A stretch of DNA of 64,000 nt from Hyaloscypha bicolor E (GCF_002865645.1 NW_020194628.1:2289587-2353586); one strand, 5' to 3'. Shown: positions 49,900 through 61,941, counted from the stretch's first letter. Translations and numbers: made by a program. Notes: generated by a model from the sequence alone, not told the origin.

Positions 49900-51300
49900 T
49901 TAATTTCTATAAATTTCTAATTTCTAAAATAAGAATATTAAATACTAGTTCTATTTAGAATTTAGTAAAAAATTAGCTAATACTTTCCGGAATTCGCTTA
50001 TTTCTTAATAAAATATAGTTATACTATAATAATATTAGTATTAAGAATATTAAAAGAAATAAATAAGAAACTTATAATAACTATATATATCTTATAAAAG
50101 GCTCGAATTTCTAAAATCAGATTTCAAATAGCTATAAGTATTATATTATTAGTACTTAAAATACTAGTAATAGACTATTTAGTAATCTTAGGAGTAATCT
50201 CAATAATAAAATTAATATTTTAAAAATAGACTTTATAATATTTCTTTAAGAAATTAGTAAGTATTTAAATATATTAGAAAAAACTTATTTTTAGAATACT
50301 AATTCAAATAGTATTATTATTTACTTTATTAAAATAGAAAGAAGAATTCTAAAGCTTATTAGTATTTTTCTAGTCTTTAAAAACCCAATTAATAGTATTA
50401 TCTTTATTAGTATAATATTATTTAGAATATTCTTTAAGAAATTTCTTAAAAATTATAATAATATCTTTCTAAAACTAGTAAGCCTCTAATAAATAATAAG
50501 AAATCTAAAATTGTATTAGCTTTAATAGATATTAAAGCTAAAGAACTTACTAATATATAAAACTTAGAACTCTTATTATAATAGTTATAATTCTTCTTCT
50601 TAGATATTATAGTATATAAAGTAAAGAAATTAATAAGTAAATACTTAAAATATTTCAAGTATTTACTAGTAATAAAAAAGAAGATTATAAAATTATCTTT
50701 ATACTTATTATTATATAAGTAAATAATAAAGTTAGAAAATATTATAGAATTAATTAAAAATAATTAAAGAAAACTTAGAAAAGAATAGAAAAAGAGGCTA
50801 AAAGATAATAATAGGAAAAGTTATTATATATAATTATTAGAAAGAAAAAATATATATAGTAATATAAAAAGATTCTTTTATAAAAATAAAGAACTACTTG
50901 AATTAATTACTAGTTTTTATATTAGTTCTAATCGGAAATTAATATAACTAATTAATATATATTTCTAAAAGCCTATAAATAATCTCTAGAATCTCAGAAA
51001 TATTTATATAGATTTCTTATATAAATATTTTATTAAATTCTTTCTATATAGCTATTTAGATTATCCTAATATAAGATCTAATAAATAATATTAATTTTAT
51101 AAAATAGTATCTTAATACTTTAGATTAAGCTAATTAGAATACTTAGATTCTAAATAAAATTATAATTACCGGCTAGCTCTTATATTTAGGGTATAATTAC
51201 TCTTTCTTTTTACTTATTTAGCCCTAATCTAATTAGACGATTTTTATATTTATTATCTAGATTATATTAGTAAAACTATTTTCTAAAATACTAGAAATTT
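49900..51300 (-). pseudogene. unassigned minus-strand coding relic
   Basis: A frame on the minus strand is open for 70 codons (50446-50658, MKYFKYLLINFF start) and, after a shift of frame, can be followed to about 49920 through TAA/TAG codons with protein-like composition (ending near KRANSGKC-like sequence). Another frame can be followed upstream to about 51300. I do not recognise it. It could be a further transposon gene or a decayed host gene. Confidence 0.35.
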
Positions 51301-51670
51301 ATCTTAATTAAATAATTAATTAAATATTTACTAGAATAGATTAATAGATCTTAGGAATAAGATTCTAGAAGAAAGATATAGTTATAATATATATAGGGTT
51401 ATATATAACTTAAGAATATATAATAAACCTCGAATATTATAAATATTAATTAGAGAGATTAGTAGCCCTTTAATATTATAACTAACTACTATTTATATTA
51501 TAAGTATTAGGCTTATAAATTACTAATTATATATATATTATTAGGGCCTCTTATTTAGAGGAGGCTTCTCTAAACCTTATAGAAGAAATAGAGATTAGTT
51601 CTATACTAAATTTAATATTATAGTTTTATAATTCACTAATTTATTTTATTATTTTATTACTTACTAATAA
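51301..51670. other. possible LTR or AT-rich spacer
   Basis: It contains a purine-rich AAGATTCTAGAAGAAAGATA (51350-51369) followed by TATAATATATATAGGG, which could be a polypurine tract and LTR start, and a GCCTC...GAGGC hairpin near 51557. No second copy is present, so an LTR call is not secure. Confidence 0.3.
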
Positions 51671-52830
51671 ATACCTTATATATATATTATATTAGTCTAT
51701 TAGCCAGAAGCTTTATATAACTTATTAATTATTACTTAAGCTATTAAACTCTCGGAAACTAATATAAAGATATTTAATAAATATATTTAATAATAAATTA
51801 AGAATATTATTAGAGAATTAAAATTTATAAAGCTAGTAAAGAAGTTCTTATATTTAATTATTTTTATAAATGCTTTATTTATAAATAATAGAAATCTCTC
51901 TTTTTAAATTAAATATATTCTAGTTCTAATAAATAGAACTAAATATACTAATATTATTTACTAGTTCTTTACTAAATATAAGAGAGTTACTAGAAGTATT
52001 CTAGCTTTAGAATTCTATAGTATAGCTTATAGCTTTAATATAGGCGCTTTAGTCAAATTTACTATTAATAAAGTACTAGAAATAGAATTACTACTAGTAA
52101 TTTATATAAATTCGAAATTATTATATAAATACTTTATTAAATTAGGAACTATTCGAGAAAAGCATTTAATAATTAATATAATATATTTCTATTAGATATA
52201 TAAATAATAAGAGATTATAAAAGTTAAATAAATTAAGGAAGAATTAAATTCTATTAATTCTATAATAAAATTAAAGCTAATAAATACTCTTAAATATCTA
52301 ATTAATATAAATACTATATAATTAGATATAGAGAAATAGATTAAATATAAATAGAACAGAAAATAAATATATAGAATAAGAGAATATTATAAGAAAGAAG
52401 TTATATATAAAAGACTATAGCCTTTAATATATAACTAAAACCTCAGAAATAATATAGATATATAAAGTACTTGAGAAATCTAGTACTAGGCCGGATTAGG
52501 GAATTTATATATAATTAGAAAGAAGTATTATTTTTTGTATTTTTAGAAAGTTTCTAGTATTAGTATAGCTATTTTTTTTAGAAATTATATATATAGTTAT
52601 AGAATATAGGATATAGAATATAAGTAATAAAATATAGGATATAAGATATAGTTATATAACTTTATATCTTATAAGTAACTTGACTAGTAAACTAGACTCT
52701 ATTAGGCTTAGTAAATTTAGGAATTATATATTAATATTATAATACTATATTTCTTATTTCTAAATAATAATAACTTTACTAACTAATATAACTAGTATTT
52801 CTATATCTATATAATATAAAAAGTAAAATT
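51671..52830 (+). mobile_element. copia IV: truncated copia 3' end (RNase H plus LTR)
   Basis: Matches copia I from about 11700 to the LTR end region: RNase H (51671-52330), palindrome (52400-52435), then an LTR starting TATTAGTATAGC at 52558 and losing similarity near 52830. The 5' side is abruptly missing. It is strongly RIPped. Confidence 0.8.
52400..52435 (+). repeat. 36-bp near-palindrome, copia IV copy
   Basis: Same unit and same place as in copia I and II, between RNase H and LTR. Confidence 0.85.
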
Positions 52831-53297
52831 ATAAAATTATAAAATTATTTATTATAATATTTTAGAGAATTTAATATTTAAACTTATATATTTATTATAA
52901 ATAATATAATAAATAATCGAATTTATATTATTAATAAACCTTAGAATAACTAATAGCCTAATAATTAATTCAAGTAATAATATTTTATATAAAATATAAA
53001 AGTTAGATATTATAAAACTAATAAAAATAATTATAAACTTATAAATTTATAATTGAGAAATATTAGTATTATAAAAAATATTAAAAAATATTAATAAAAA
53101 ATTAATTAATTAATTAAGATATTTATTTATTAATATTAATATAAAAAAATAAGATATAAATAATAAAAATAAAAATAAAAGAAACCAAATTCAAGAAAAA
53201 GAATACTTTTAAGTCTAATTTATTAGAAAATAGCCTATTTTATTATTTCTTTAAAGTAATTTTAGCTAGATTTAAATCGAGTTTAAAATCGATTTTA

Positions 53298-53323
53298 ACT
53301 CGTTTTATTATAATAAAACGAGT
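53298..53323. repeat. perfect 26-bp palindrome
   Basis: ACTCGTTTTATTA followed directly by its reverse complement. It sits in the putative foldback element. Confidence 0.95.
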
Positions 53324-53798
53324 ATTAATTTATAACTTTAAATTAGCTTTAAACTAGATTTAAACTAGTTTAAAACTAGTTTAATTAATTTAATTAAAGT
53401 TTTAAAAAAAAAATTTTTAAATTTATTTAAGTTAATTAATATATATCTTAATATATTATAGTACCTTTATATATATATTATACTAAATTACGTAATTTTC
53501 GAGGTTATAAGATATTAGTATAGCTTATTAAATTATTAGTACTTTAGTAAAATTTAAATAATAAAGTTTAATTAAAAAAATATATATATATAAATTATAT
53601 AATATTTTTTAAAATAGTTATAAGCTAGCTTAAACTTAAAATCGAATTTAAATACTTAAATTATCTAATTTTAAATTAGTTTTAGATTAGTTTTAAATTA
53701 ATTTAAACTATATTTAAACTAAATTCAAACCCGATTTTATTACTTCTAGATATATAACTAAGTATTAGAAAATAAGCTAGTATAATTCTAAATCGAAT

Positions 53799-53814
53799 CC
53801 CGAAATATTTCGGG
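53799..53814. repeat. perfect 16-bp palindrome
   Basis: CCCGAAATATTTCGGG, at the right edge of the putative foldback element. Its GC-rich arms stand out in this AT-rich region. Confidence 0.95.
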
Positions 53815-54337
53815 TTATAATATAATTAATATATATATATTCTGGCTTATATATTCTTATTTCTGGCTTTTAATAATTGAAATAAAAGAAAAAGAAGCCT
53901 TATAATATTTTAATTTTTAGGTAAATATTTTAAGGGAAATAAGTTTTAGAATCTTTTATTAGAATATTAAATTCTAGTTTTTAGTAATCTAGAAAAATAG
54001 AAAAATTAAAGGTAATTATTTTTTGCTTTATTTATAATAAGAGTTATAAAAGTTATATAAATTTAAGAAAGAAAAATAATTACTTATTACTTGATTTTTA
54101 ATTCTTTTTTTTACTAGACCCGAAAGCCTCGAGAAAGTATTAGAAAGTACCTGGGTATTCTAGTAAGTATATATACTAATAGTTTATATATAAGCCTTTA
54201 AGGCTTTATATCTTTTATAACTCACTTCTTTTCTTAAGTTTTAGTTAGTAAATATAATTTTCTAATTTTCTAATTTATTACTTTTTTAGTAATTTCTATT
54301 ATATTATTTTCTAAAATAAAAGAACTAATTATTTTAA

Positions 54338-55080
54338 TAAATTATATAATAAGCTTCTTAATAATAGCTCTATTCTTTTATAAGGCTTATTTAATTTCTT
54401 TTAGATAATTATAATAATTCTTATTATAAATAAAAAATATTATATTTTAAGAATTAGCTTAATAATTTCTTTATATAAAGCTTTTAAATTCCGAAATAAT
54501 TCTTAGAATTCTATTTTTAATAAAATAAACTTATTTTTTTTCTTTATTTTTTTAAAAAAGGTATTTCTTTTATTATAAATATTAATAAAATACTCGAACT
54601 TCTTAAGAAATTTAATAAAAGATACTAGTTTATTTTTTAATAATATACTAGTAATATCTTATATTATAGTTTCTTTTAATTTATCTAATTATTTCAGAAT
54701 TTACTTTTTTATATTTTCTTTAATAATAAAATTACTAGCTTATTTATTTATTTAGCTAATTTAGAGCTTTTTACCTAATTATTCTAGGGCTTTCTTTTAT
54801 TCTAATATTAGTTAACTAATATAAGAATAGCTATAATATATTATATTTATATTTATTAAAAACTAATTAGGTAAATATTATTTAAATTCTCTATAGAATT
54901 AAGAAATAAATAAGCTTTAAATTATATTATAAATATTAAATTTAGAGCTTAAAAGATATAATTAGATTATTTTTATTTTAATAATTTAAAGCTAAAGAAA
55001 AGAAAAAGATCTCGAAAAAGCCTCGAATCTAAATAATTATAAGCTATATACGAGCCTATATACTAGCCTAAATAAAGCTA
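54338..55080 (-). mobile_element. fragment of a G1-type gypsy: 5' LTR part and start of gag
   Basis: Aligns with 6755-7500 of G1 in the same orientation, including the LTR start TATTATAAAT at 54925 and about 150 bases of LTR. It is more decayed than G1 and truncated at both ends, so it is an older, separate insertion. Confidence 0.75.
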
Positions 55081-55811
55081 TAATATATAATCTTAACTTA
55101 TATTTCTCGATTTTAATTTTATATATTTAAAAGATAATAAAATATAAGTAATGAAATATAAGTAATGAAATATAAGTAATGAAATATAAATAATAATTAC
55201 GTAATTATATTAGCTAATAAAGTTAAAAGTAAAAAAAAAAATTTTAAAAAAAAATTATATTTATTTTAAATTATAATTTCTATAATTAATATTATAAGTT
55301 ATAATAATTATTTATTTTTAGTTTTATATAATTATTATATTAATTTCCCAAATTATATTTTATTTTTATTTATTAATAATAAAATAATTTATAATTAGTT
55401 TTAGTTATAGCTTAAATTAAATAATAATAAATTTAATAATAATTAGTATTTTTAGTAATTAATTATAATTAATATTATAATTATAAAATATTAATTAAAT
55501 TAATTAATAATTTATTATAAATAAATAAATTTCTATTTATATATTTCTTTTTTTAATTTTAAATAATTAAGAAATTTAATAAAGTAATATATTATATATA
55601 TTAAAAATAAGACTTTCTTTTATTTATATATTTAAAGAAATTATTTAGAATTTTATTTCTTTTTTAATATTTAAAGCTTTCTTTTTTCTTAAAGTTATAT
55701 AATTTGCTTTAATAAAAATTACTATATTTATATATTATTACTTTTCTTTTTTCTTTTTAAGCCTTTATTATTATTTAAAAAAAAGCTCTTTTCTAAAAAG
55801 CTTTTTATATA
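55081..55811. other. AT-rich spacer with a 14-bp tandem
   Basis: Four units of AATATAAGTAATGA at about 55138-55195 resemble the copia LTR minisatellite and match 12950-13035. The remainder is AT-rich with no coding frame that I can support. Confidence 0.45.
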
Positions 55812-55842
55812 TATTAATATAGTTATTTTTTTTAAAGGTTAT
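55812..55842 (+). repeat. start of the split copia V LTR
   Basis: TATTAATATAGTTATTTTTTTTAAAG-type sequence (26 bases) equals the LTR start missing from 13664-14184. It is followed by GTTAT (55838-55842), the target duplication of copia III. Confidence 0.75.
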
Positions 55843-56126
55843 TATTAGTATAGCTATTTCTTTAGAAGTTATATATATAGTTATAAGATATAGAATATAA
55901 GATATAGGTAATAGAATATAAAATACGAGATATAGTTATATAACCTTATATTATATAAGTGACTTAATAAGTAGACTAGACTTTTTTAGGCTTAGTAAAT
56001 TTAGGAATTATATATTAATACTATAATCTATAATTTCTATTTCTGAATAATAATAACTTTACTAACCTTATATAAATAATATTTTATATCTATATAATAG
56101 TATTATATATTACTAGTAAACTAATA
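55843..56126 (+). repeat. 5' LTR of copia III
   Basis: 284 bp, TATTAGTATAGC to CTAATA, preceded by GTTAT. It is the same length as 14185-14468. Confidence 0.88.
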
Positions 56127-56800
56127 CTAATTAATTTATATATATAGATTAGAGAAGATTTTAGATTAGTTCTAAAAGTATTTAGTAACTTAAAATAAAT
56201 CTAGTTTATTCTATATTAAAGAAGAGAACTATTTATTAATTTTATAAAAGTATTTAATAACTTATAAAAAAGATACTAGCTCTTACTAATTAATAAGTAG
56301 TTAGCTATTTAATTATCTATCTATTTAACTTCTACTATTCTTTAAAACTAACTTCTTTTAGTTCCAAAATTACCTTTTTAGAAACTATCTTTTTTACTTA
56401 TATAATATTTATATTTATAGAATTCTCTTTCCGAAATATATATCCTATATATACCTTTAAAGCTTTTTAACTACTACTTCGATTTTACTATTAAATCGAG
56501 TTCTTTAAGCTTTAGATTCTTCTAGAATTATAATATTTCACTTCCTAAATTTCTTATTACAGATGAAATATTTAAGAGCAAAATATTTACTTTAATATCC
56601 TTAATACTTCTAGATATCTAGGGTATCTAATATCTAAACCAGATATCTAATATCTTAACTAGATATCTAAACCAAGTATCTAGATATCTAGATATCTTTA
56701 TTACTAAACTCTTTTTATAAACCTATTATAAACTATCTTATCTTTAAATTCCTTCTATTATAAATTATATATATATACTAGAGAAAATCTGAATTCGGTT
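56127..56800 (+). other. copia III leader
   Basis: Aligns with the copia I and copia V leaders, with an extra segment at about 56580-56700. It contains no coding frame. Confidence 0.6.
56612..56697. repeat. cluster of five AGATATCT palindromes
   Basis: AGATATCT occurs at 56612, 56641, 56661, 56682 and 56690, within TCTAAACC-containing repeats. It is absent from the other leaders, so it is a local insertion or expansion. Confidence 0.85.
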
Positions 56801-56802
56801 TA

Positions 56803-58897
56803 GTATAAATATAGCAAAAACTCGCTATAGTAATTCCTAATATAGGTAGTAATATCCTTAGTAATATAATACGGCCGTATGATTCCGTACTTTTTTAGCC
56901 TAAGGCTTATAATATTCTTAGTATTATGATTATTATAAGGTTTTTCGGTCCCACTCTTAATTTTTGGTAGTCTATTATTCTACTTTAGCTTGAAAATGGA
57001 TTAATTTATTAATACTTTAGGGCCCTCTAGTATCTCTCAGGCTCTCGATCTCACCGAATTATAGTTCCTTAATCTTACCTCTGGTTCTCTAGCCCCTAAA
57101 CAGCCCAAAAAAAGACGAAGAGGTATAATAGAAGCTAATTGCCGAATACTATAGAGGTATAAGTAATCCTATCCTAAAGCTATATATACTAATCTTATTA
57201 AGTGATTTCAGGACAAGTACTATTATAAAATTAACTAGTTTACTATTTCCCTTTGCCTTAGTACTTAATTCGATTACCTTAATACTAATATACGAAAAGA
57301 TATAAGCCTTACGAGTCAGTATTCAAGCTAATCTAATTAGCCAGATCTTGAATTAGTACTCTTTAAATAGTAGTAGAAGATATAAAGGCAGAAGGCAATA
57401 ATTACGGGCAATATTCTTAAGCAGAAGGCATATAATATCTGGTATCTTCTTCTCTAATATTACGAGTAGCCAGAGCCCAAATAGTCTAATAAATAGTTAA
57501 CTAATTTTAAGAACCGCTTCTATATTAAGGAGTTCGTTTACTATAGTAAAAGCGGTACGGCAGACATTAATAGTCCTGAGAATATTAAGTAAATATAAGA
57601 GAATCAAGATCTGGCAGCCATATACTCTCCTGAAAACGTCTTGAATATAAATAAAACTAGTTTATACTAGAAAATATTACTAAATCATACGCTAGTAACT
57701 AAGGCTAGTAATAGGGGCAAAAAAAGTAAAGAGCGAATTACTCTTACTCTTATAATTAATACTACAGGTACTAATAAGTAGGAGCCTTAGTTAATTAGAA
57801 AGAATAAGAACCCTTGGTATTTTAAGTATATTAATTATCGACTTTTGGATATATAATATTAGTATAATAATTCCAAGTAAATAACTGGTATTATCTATAT
57901 AGAATACCTCTATTAGCTCAATTACAAGTATTCTACTTAAGGCCGGTATATTCTTCTTTTTATAAATAATTTCTTAGGGTATAAATATAGTATTAATCTT
58001 ATTAGTAGAAAACAAGCTCTTTCTTATATACGAGTGAAATAGCTACCTCCCAATATGACATTATATTAGTAACTAGTAGATCAGAGTATTATTAATACCT
58101 TTAAGCTTTATTATTACAAGTAATAGATTGGCTATATAATTAAGTAATTTGAGGCGAATAAGAATTCTAATAAAACAGTCACTCTTCTCTATATAATTAA
58201 CTGGGCAGTATATACTTGGAATAACCATATTAAAGCTTCTATAATTACTAATTACTAGTACAAATCAAGTCTTATTACAAAACCTCTCCTTGGTAGAGAT
58301 CTTAATACCTATAGTAAACTGGACGAGGAATAGGCTACTTAATAAGCAAAAGACAAGGAAACTATTAAAGCCCTTTAATTAGCTATTTAGAGTACTACCC
58401 AATTCAATAATCCTCTTCCCATTAGCCAATTTATTATACTAATTAACGAGGCAATCGTGGAAGAAGAGAGTATAACTCTAGAGGTAATTATAAATTACTA
58501 TACTCAGGGAGGTTCAGGGAATTAGTCTAATATAGAGCGGGAGGAGCAGGAGGAAGAGATTAGGGAAGTGAAGCTAGCTAAAGTAATAGCTATACTTGAT
58601 TTGGTAAATCTTTATGAGAAGTAATAGGAGGATAGATAAAGTGAGGTTATATATAAGCTTAATGCTTTAAAAGCTATATTTACCCAAAGAAAGGTTAGGA
58701 AAGCAAAGCAGGCTTATTTAGAGCTTTCAGGAGGTACTTTACAAGTAATAAGGCATTAGGATTAAGAGGTTCTTTATATATCTTTAGTTCTTCCTTATTT
58801 ATTATATATATATATAATTCTTAATTTAATAATACCTCGGTATATTATTAGAAAAAGGCGCTAAAATTAATATTACTATAGCGAGTTTTTACTATAC
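56803..58897 (+). mobile_element. Fot1/pogo-type DNA transposon
   Basis: 2.1 kb. Terminal inverted repeats share AAAAACTCGCTATAGTAAT (left about 56809-56834, right about 58872-58897), and both tips (GTATA) are flanked by TA (56801-56802 and 58898-58899), the target used by Tc1/mariner/pogo elements. It encodes one transposase. It is less RIPped than the copia it sits in, so it arrived later or was hit fewer times. Confidence 0.85.
56996..58765 (+). pseudogene. Fot1/pogo transposase remnant
   Basis: 590 codons in one frame from ATG at 56996. A CENP-B-type helix-turn-helix lies at about residues 30-100, after a basic PKKRRR stretch that may be a nuclear signal. The DDE domain follows. Catalytic residue 1 is in NINKTSLY (residue 219), where the family has NMDETGLY, so Asp became Asn. 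Residue 2 is in FINNFLGY (residue 324; family MDNFSGH), also Asn. Residue 3 is Asp 362, retained. The C-terminus is acidic then basic. Numerous TAA/TAG codons inactivate it. The end is uncertain because several stops cluster. Confidence 0.85.
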
Positions 58898-59384
58898 TAA
58901 TAAGGAAAAGAAGCTAATTAAGAAATAAAAGAATAATATTAATCTAGTAATTATAATAAAGGCTAATTTTTAGAAATATCTGACTACTAAGATATATTAG
59001 TATATTTTATATAAAAAAAGTAATAATAATCTATAGAATCTATTCTAGAATAACTTTAAAAACTTTAATATTATAATATATAATCTAATTAACTATATAT
59101 TTATATAAAATATTCGAGTTTAACTTTAATATAATAGTATTTATATTAAATAAAACTATAGAAATCTTACTATTATATAATTCTTTATTAACTTTACTTA
59201 AGAAAAGATAAAAAGTATATAGAATAAAGCTAATATTATTAATAATAGTCTAATTAGAATAGATCTTTTTTAGAAACCTATTATATTAGTTTATTTTATT
59301 CTAAATAAAACGAGATATAAGAAAACTAGATATTTTTAGTCGAGAAATTAAGCTATCTATTTATTTCTTCTAAATTGAGGCTAT
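58898..59384 (+). other. remaining copia III leader/gag 5' sequence
   Basis: By position it lies between the leader and gag of copia III. I could not align it convincingly with copia I, and no frame is clear. CTAT (59381-59384) is the left target duplication of solo LTR B. Confidence 0.4.
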
Positions 59385-59688
59385 TATAAGAGGGAAACTA
59401 TAATAAAATAAAAACCCACATAAAGTATACCAGAGTACAAAACGTAACTTAATAGTAAAATAATAAATCAAAAGTATAAATAGTAAAGCATAAATAGTAT
59501 ATAGTATATAAAAGCTTAATTAATTAAATACTTATAAAGGATTATTCTCTAAGTCTATAGAAAAACCAGCTTTCTTATATAATTTCCGCAAGTTATATAT
59601 AAAAGGCCACAGCCTTTACTATATAACCTAAACCGCCAAAACCGCCAAAACAATATGATTTTCGACGAGTATAGCCTGCCGTATTATA
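59385..59688 (-). repeat. N-family solo LTR, copy B (least mutated)
   Basis: 304 bp in reverse orientation, flanked by CTAT on both sides (59381-59384 and 59689-59692). It retains CpA/TpG sites lost in A and C, for example the CCGCCAAAA pair. The LTR-internal end of the N frame would read with an FGGFGG-like stretch. Confidence 0.85.
59592..59627 (+). repeat. 36-bp near-palindrome, LTR B copy
   Basis: GTTATATATAAAAGGCC then the inverted arm ending TATATAACC, followed by TAAACCGCC. The flank TAAA(A)CC is shared with the copia copies. Confidence 0.85.
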
Positions 59689-59977
59689 CTATCTACTACT
59701 TCTATTTTTACTATTACTAGTATTACTACTAAATTCGAACTTCTATTAATTAATACCTACTATTACTACTAAAAAGCTTATTAGGGAAGTAGTAAAGATA
59801 TACTTTAAAATATAGAAATATAATAGAATTAATAATAGTTTTAATTATAAACTTACTATTTTCCTTAATATCTACTAATATATAAAGCTTCTAGAAAAGA
59901 TACTAGTAAGAGCTTTTCTTATTATATTAAAGAAACTAGTATAAAACTATTTCTATAATAATTAGCTCTCGAGCTAT

Positions 59978-60280
59978 TATAGTATAGCAGGCTATACTCT
60001 TTAAAAATTATATTATTTTAGTAGTTTTAAGGTTTAGGTTATATAGTAAAGGCTATAGCCTTTTATATATAACTTGCGGAAATTATATAAGAAAGCTAGT
60101 TTTTCTATAGTCTTAGAGAATAATTCTTTATAAGTATTTAATTAATTAAGCTTTTATATATTATATACTATTTATATTTTACTATTTATACTTTTAATTT
60201 ATTATTTTATTATTAAGTTATGTTTTATATTCTAGTATACTTTATATGGGTTTTTGTCTTATTATAGTTTCCCTCTTATA
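59978..60280 (+). repeat. N-family solo LTR, copy C
   Basis: 303 bp, flanked by CTAT on both sides (59974-59977 and 60281-60284), inserted in copia III gag. It is in opposite orientation to B, 289 bases away. Confidence 0.87.
60038..60073 (-). repeat. 36-bp near-palindrome, LTR C copy
   Basis: Same unit inside LTR C. Confidence 0.85.
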
Positions 60281-61694
60281 CTATATATATAAAAAGGCCT
60301 ATATAAATATCTATAGCTTCTTTAAAAGCTCCGGTTTCTATTATAAAAATTTAGATAAATAGAATACTATTACCTTAATAACTATAATAGTAAAAGATTC
60401 TAAAAAGACAATATTTAAGCTTATCTAAATACTAATTAATAACTTATATAAATTATAATATAGCCTTATTTCTGCTTTATAAAATACCGAATTCCTATAT
60501 AATAAGATTATTATCTCTTATTAAAGCTTACTAGTATACTAATATATAGTCTCGAATTCTTCTAATAAACTTAGCTAGCTTATTAATAAGCTCTAATTAT
60601 CTATTACTATTTATAAAAAGAAGTAATAAATTACTACCGAAATCTATTTTACTAATTAATAATACTATTTTCAAAACTCTTTAAACTACTATTTATTTAG
60701 AAATTATTAATATAAATCCAGCTATAACTTTAGAACCTGTAATAACTATTTCAAGTCTTATAATTATAATAATTATATTTCGAAGTTATATTTTATATAT
60801 AAGAAATCCGAATACTATTTATAGAAATATATATTAGAAGAATAAAAGGCTAAAAAGACTTAATTTAAGAATAGAAATATTTACTAATTTAGATTCCGAA
60901 ATATCTATAACTTTAATAAATACTTTAATAATACTTATATATAGTATATTATTAAATTTAAAAAAGAAAAGAATAATAAAAAGAATAAAAATAAACTAGT
61001 AAATAATACTTTTAAAGCCTTACTAATAGAAATAAATAAAGGAAAGAAATATTATTTAGATTTTTATTTCACTTCTATTAAAAGCTTCTTAGCTACTTCT
61101 ACTATTTCTATAACTAATATTCTTATAAATAACCTTATTTCTCTTTCTTTTATATATTAGATAATAGGCGAAAACTATATCTTAAAGCCTATTAAATAAA
61201 TAAAAGATATCTAGATATTTATAATTAATAATATATTAAAATATAATACTTATTACTTTTATAAAGTTATAATTAATAATAGAGCTTTCAGATTTTTAAT
61301 TACTAGTTCTAACTAATTCCAAGCTTTATAGTATATTAATAATAGTATCTAATTTAATAAAACTACTAAAGATTAAATTAATATATAGTTTAGTATCGGA
61401 TTTATATTCTCTATTAGATTTATAATAATAAGAATACTAATTAGGCAAATATAATTCTATATTATATTTATAAAAACTCTATTTCTACTTAGCTTAGCTA
61501 ATATAAATAAGCTAGAGATCTATTTTAATAATCTTACTAATTATTTTATTATTTCTACTAGATATTTTATACTTATAATATAATGTTTTAGATACTTTTT
61601 CCTGCTTTAAAATACTATATTATAAAGCTTTATTTCCGAATTCTTTATTTATAATTCCTGCTTTTTTATAAAGATTAAATTATAATATTTATAT

Positions 61695-61855
61695 TATTAA
61701 ACGAATATATATATATATATAAGTAGGTTAGATCTTAATTAATTTCTTATAGAATAGGAGGTAGGCAGAGCTCACCTTATATATATATTTATATAGGCTA
61801 GTTAGCCTTATATATAGTTATATATATATAATATATTATATAACTATATTTAATA
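61695..61855 (-). repeat. 3' LTR of G2, inverted relative to the 5' LTR
   Basis: 161 bp, plus strand TATTAAACGAAT to CTATATTTAATA, the reverse complement of 17340-17504. TATAT (61690-61694) precedes it and matches the ATATA beside the left LTR. Confidence 0.85.
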
Positions 61856-61867
61856 CTTCTACTCAAG
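61856..61867 (-). other. likely polypurine tract of G2
   Basis: Minus strand CTTGAGTAGAAG directly upstream of the LTR start. This marks 61695-61855 as a 3' LTR on the minus strand. Confidence 0.55.
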
Positions 61868-61941
61868 AATAGTACTAGATAAAACTAGTACCTCCAAGTA
61901 ATCCTAACTATATAAAATATAAAGGTAAAACAAAAAGTAGC

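Larger units (their letters stand above)
52831..54337. other. AT desert with palindromes and inverted AAACTAGTTT-like motifs
   Basis: No coding frame is recognisable. Two stretches (about 53255-53400 and 53620-53760) are full of TTTAAACTAG/TTTAAATCGAG words and look roughly inverted to each other, as in a decayed foldback element of about 500 bp. Perfect palindromes lie at 53298-53323 and 53799-53814. A CTCGAG-containing patch with CCCGAAAGCC (about 54118-54135) is locally GC-richer. Confidence 0.45.
59693..61689 (+). pseudogene. copia III gag and protease-region remnant
   Basis: Aligns with copia I gag from just after its 18-bp tandem (8050) to 9725, including the capsid-like block and the protease region. 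It is interrupted by solo LTR C (59978-60280) within the capsid region. It is heavily RIPped. Downstream pol is in copia II. Confidence 0.75.
55843..61694 (+). mobile_element. copia III: 5' half of the element whose 3' half is copia II
   Basis: 5' LTR (55843-56126), leader, gag, protease region, ending at 61694 at the position equal to copia I 9730. Nested insertions are a Fot1/pogo transposon (56803-58897) and two N-family solo LTRs (59385-59688 and 59978-60280). The shared 284-bp LTR length, the shared outer duplication and the shared break point with copia II show that these were one element. Confidence 0.88.

Noticed and set aside
17340..61855. A 44-kb giant DNA transposon bounded by 161-165 bp inverted repeats
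   Set aside because: The repeats look like LTRs (TATTAAA...TTTAATA tips, purine tract beside one) and each is joined to a half of the same copia in an order that only an inversion after an LTR-element insertion explains. The copia 5' half lies inside the interval, which a simple insertion cannot produce.
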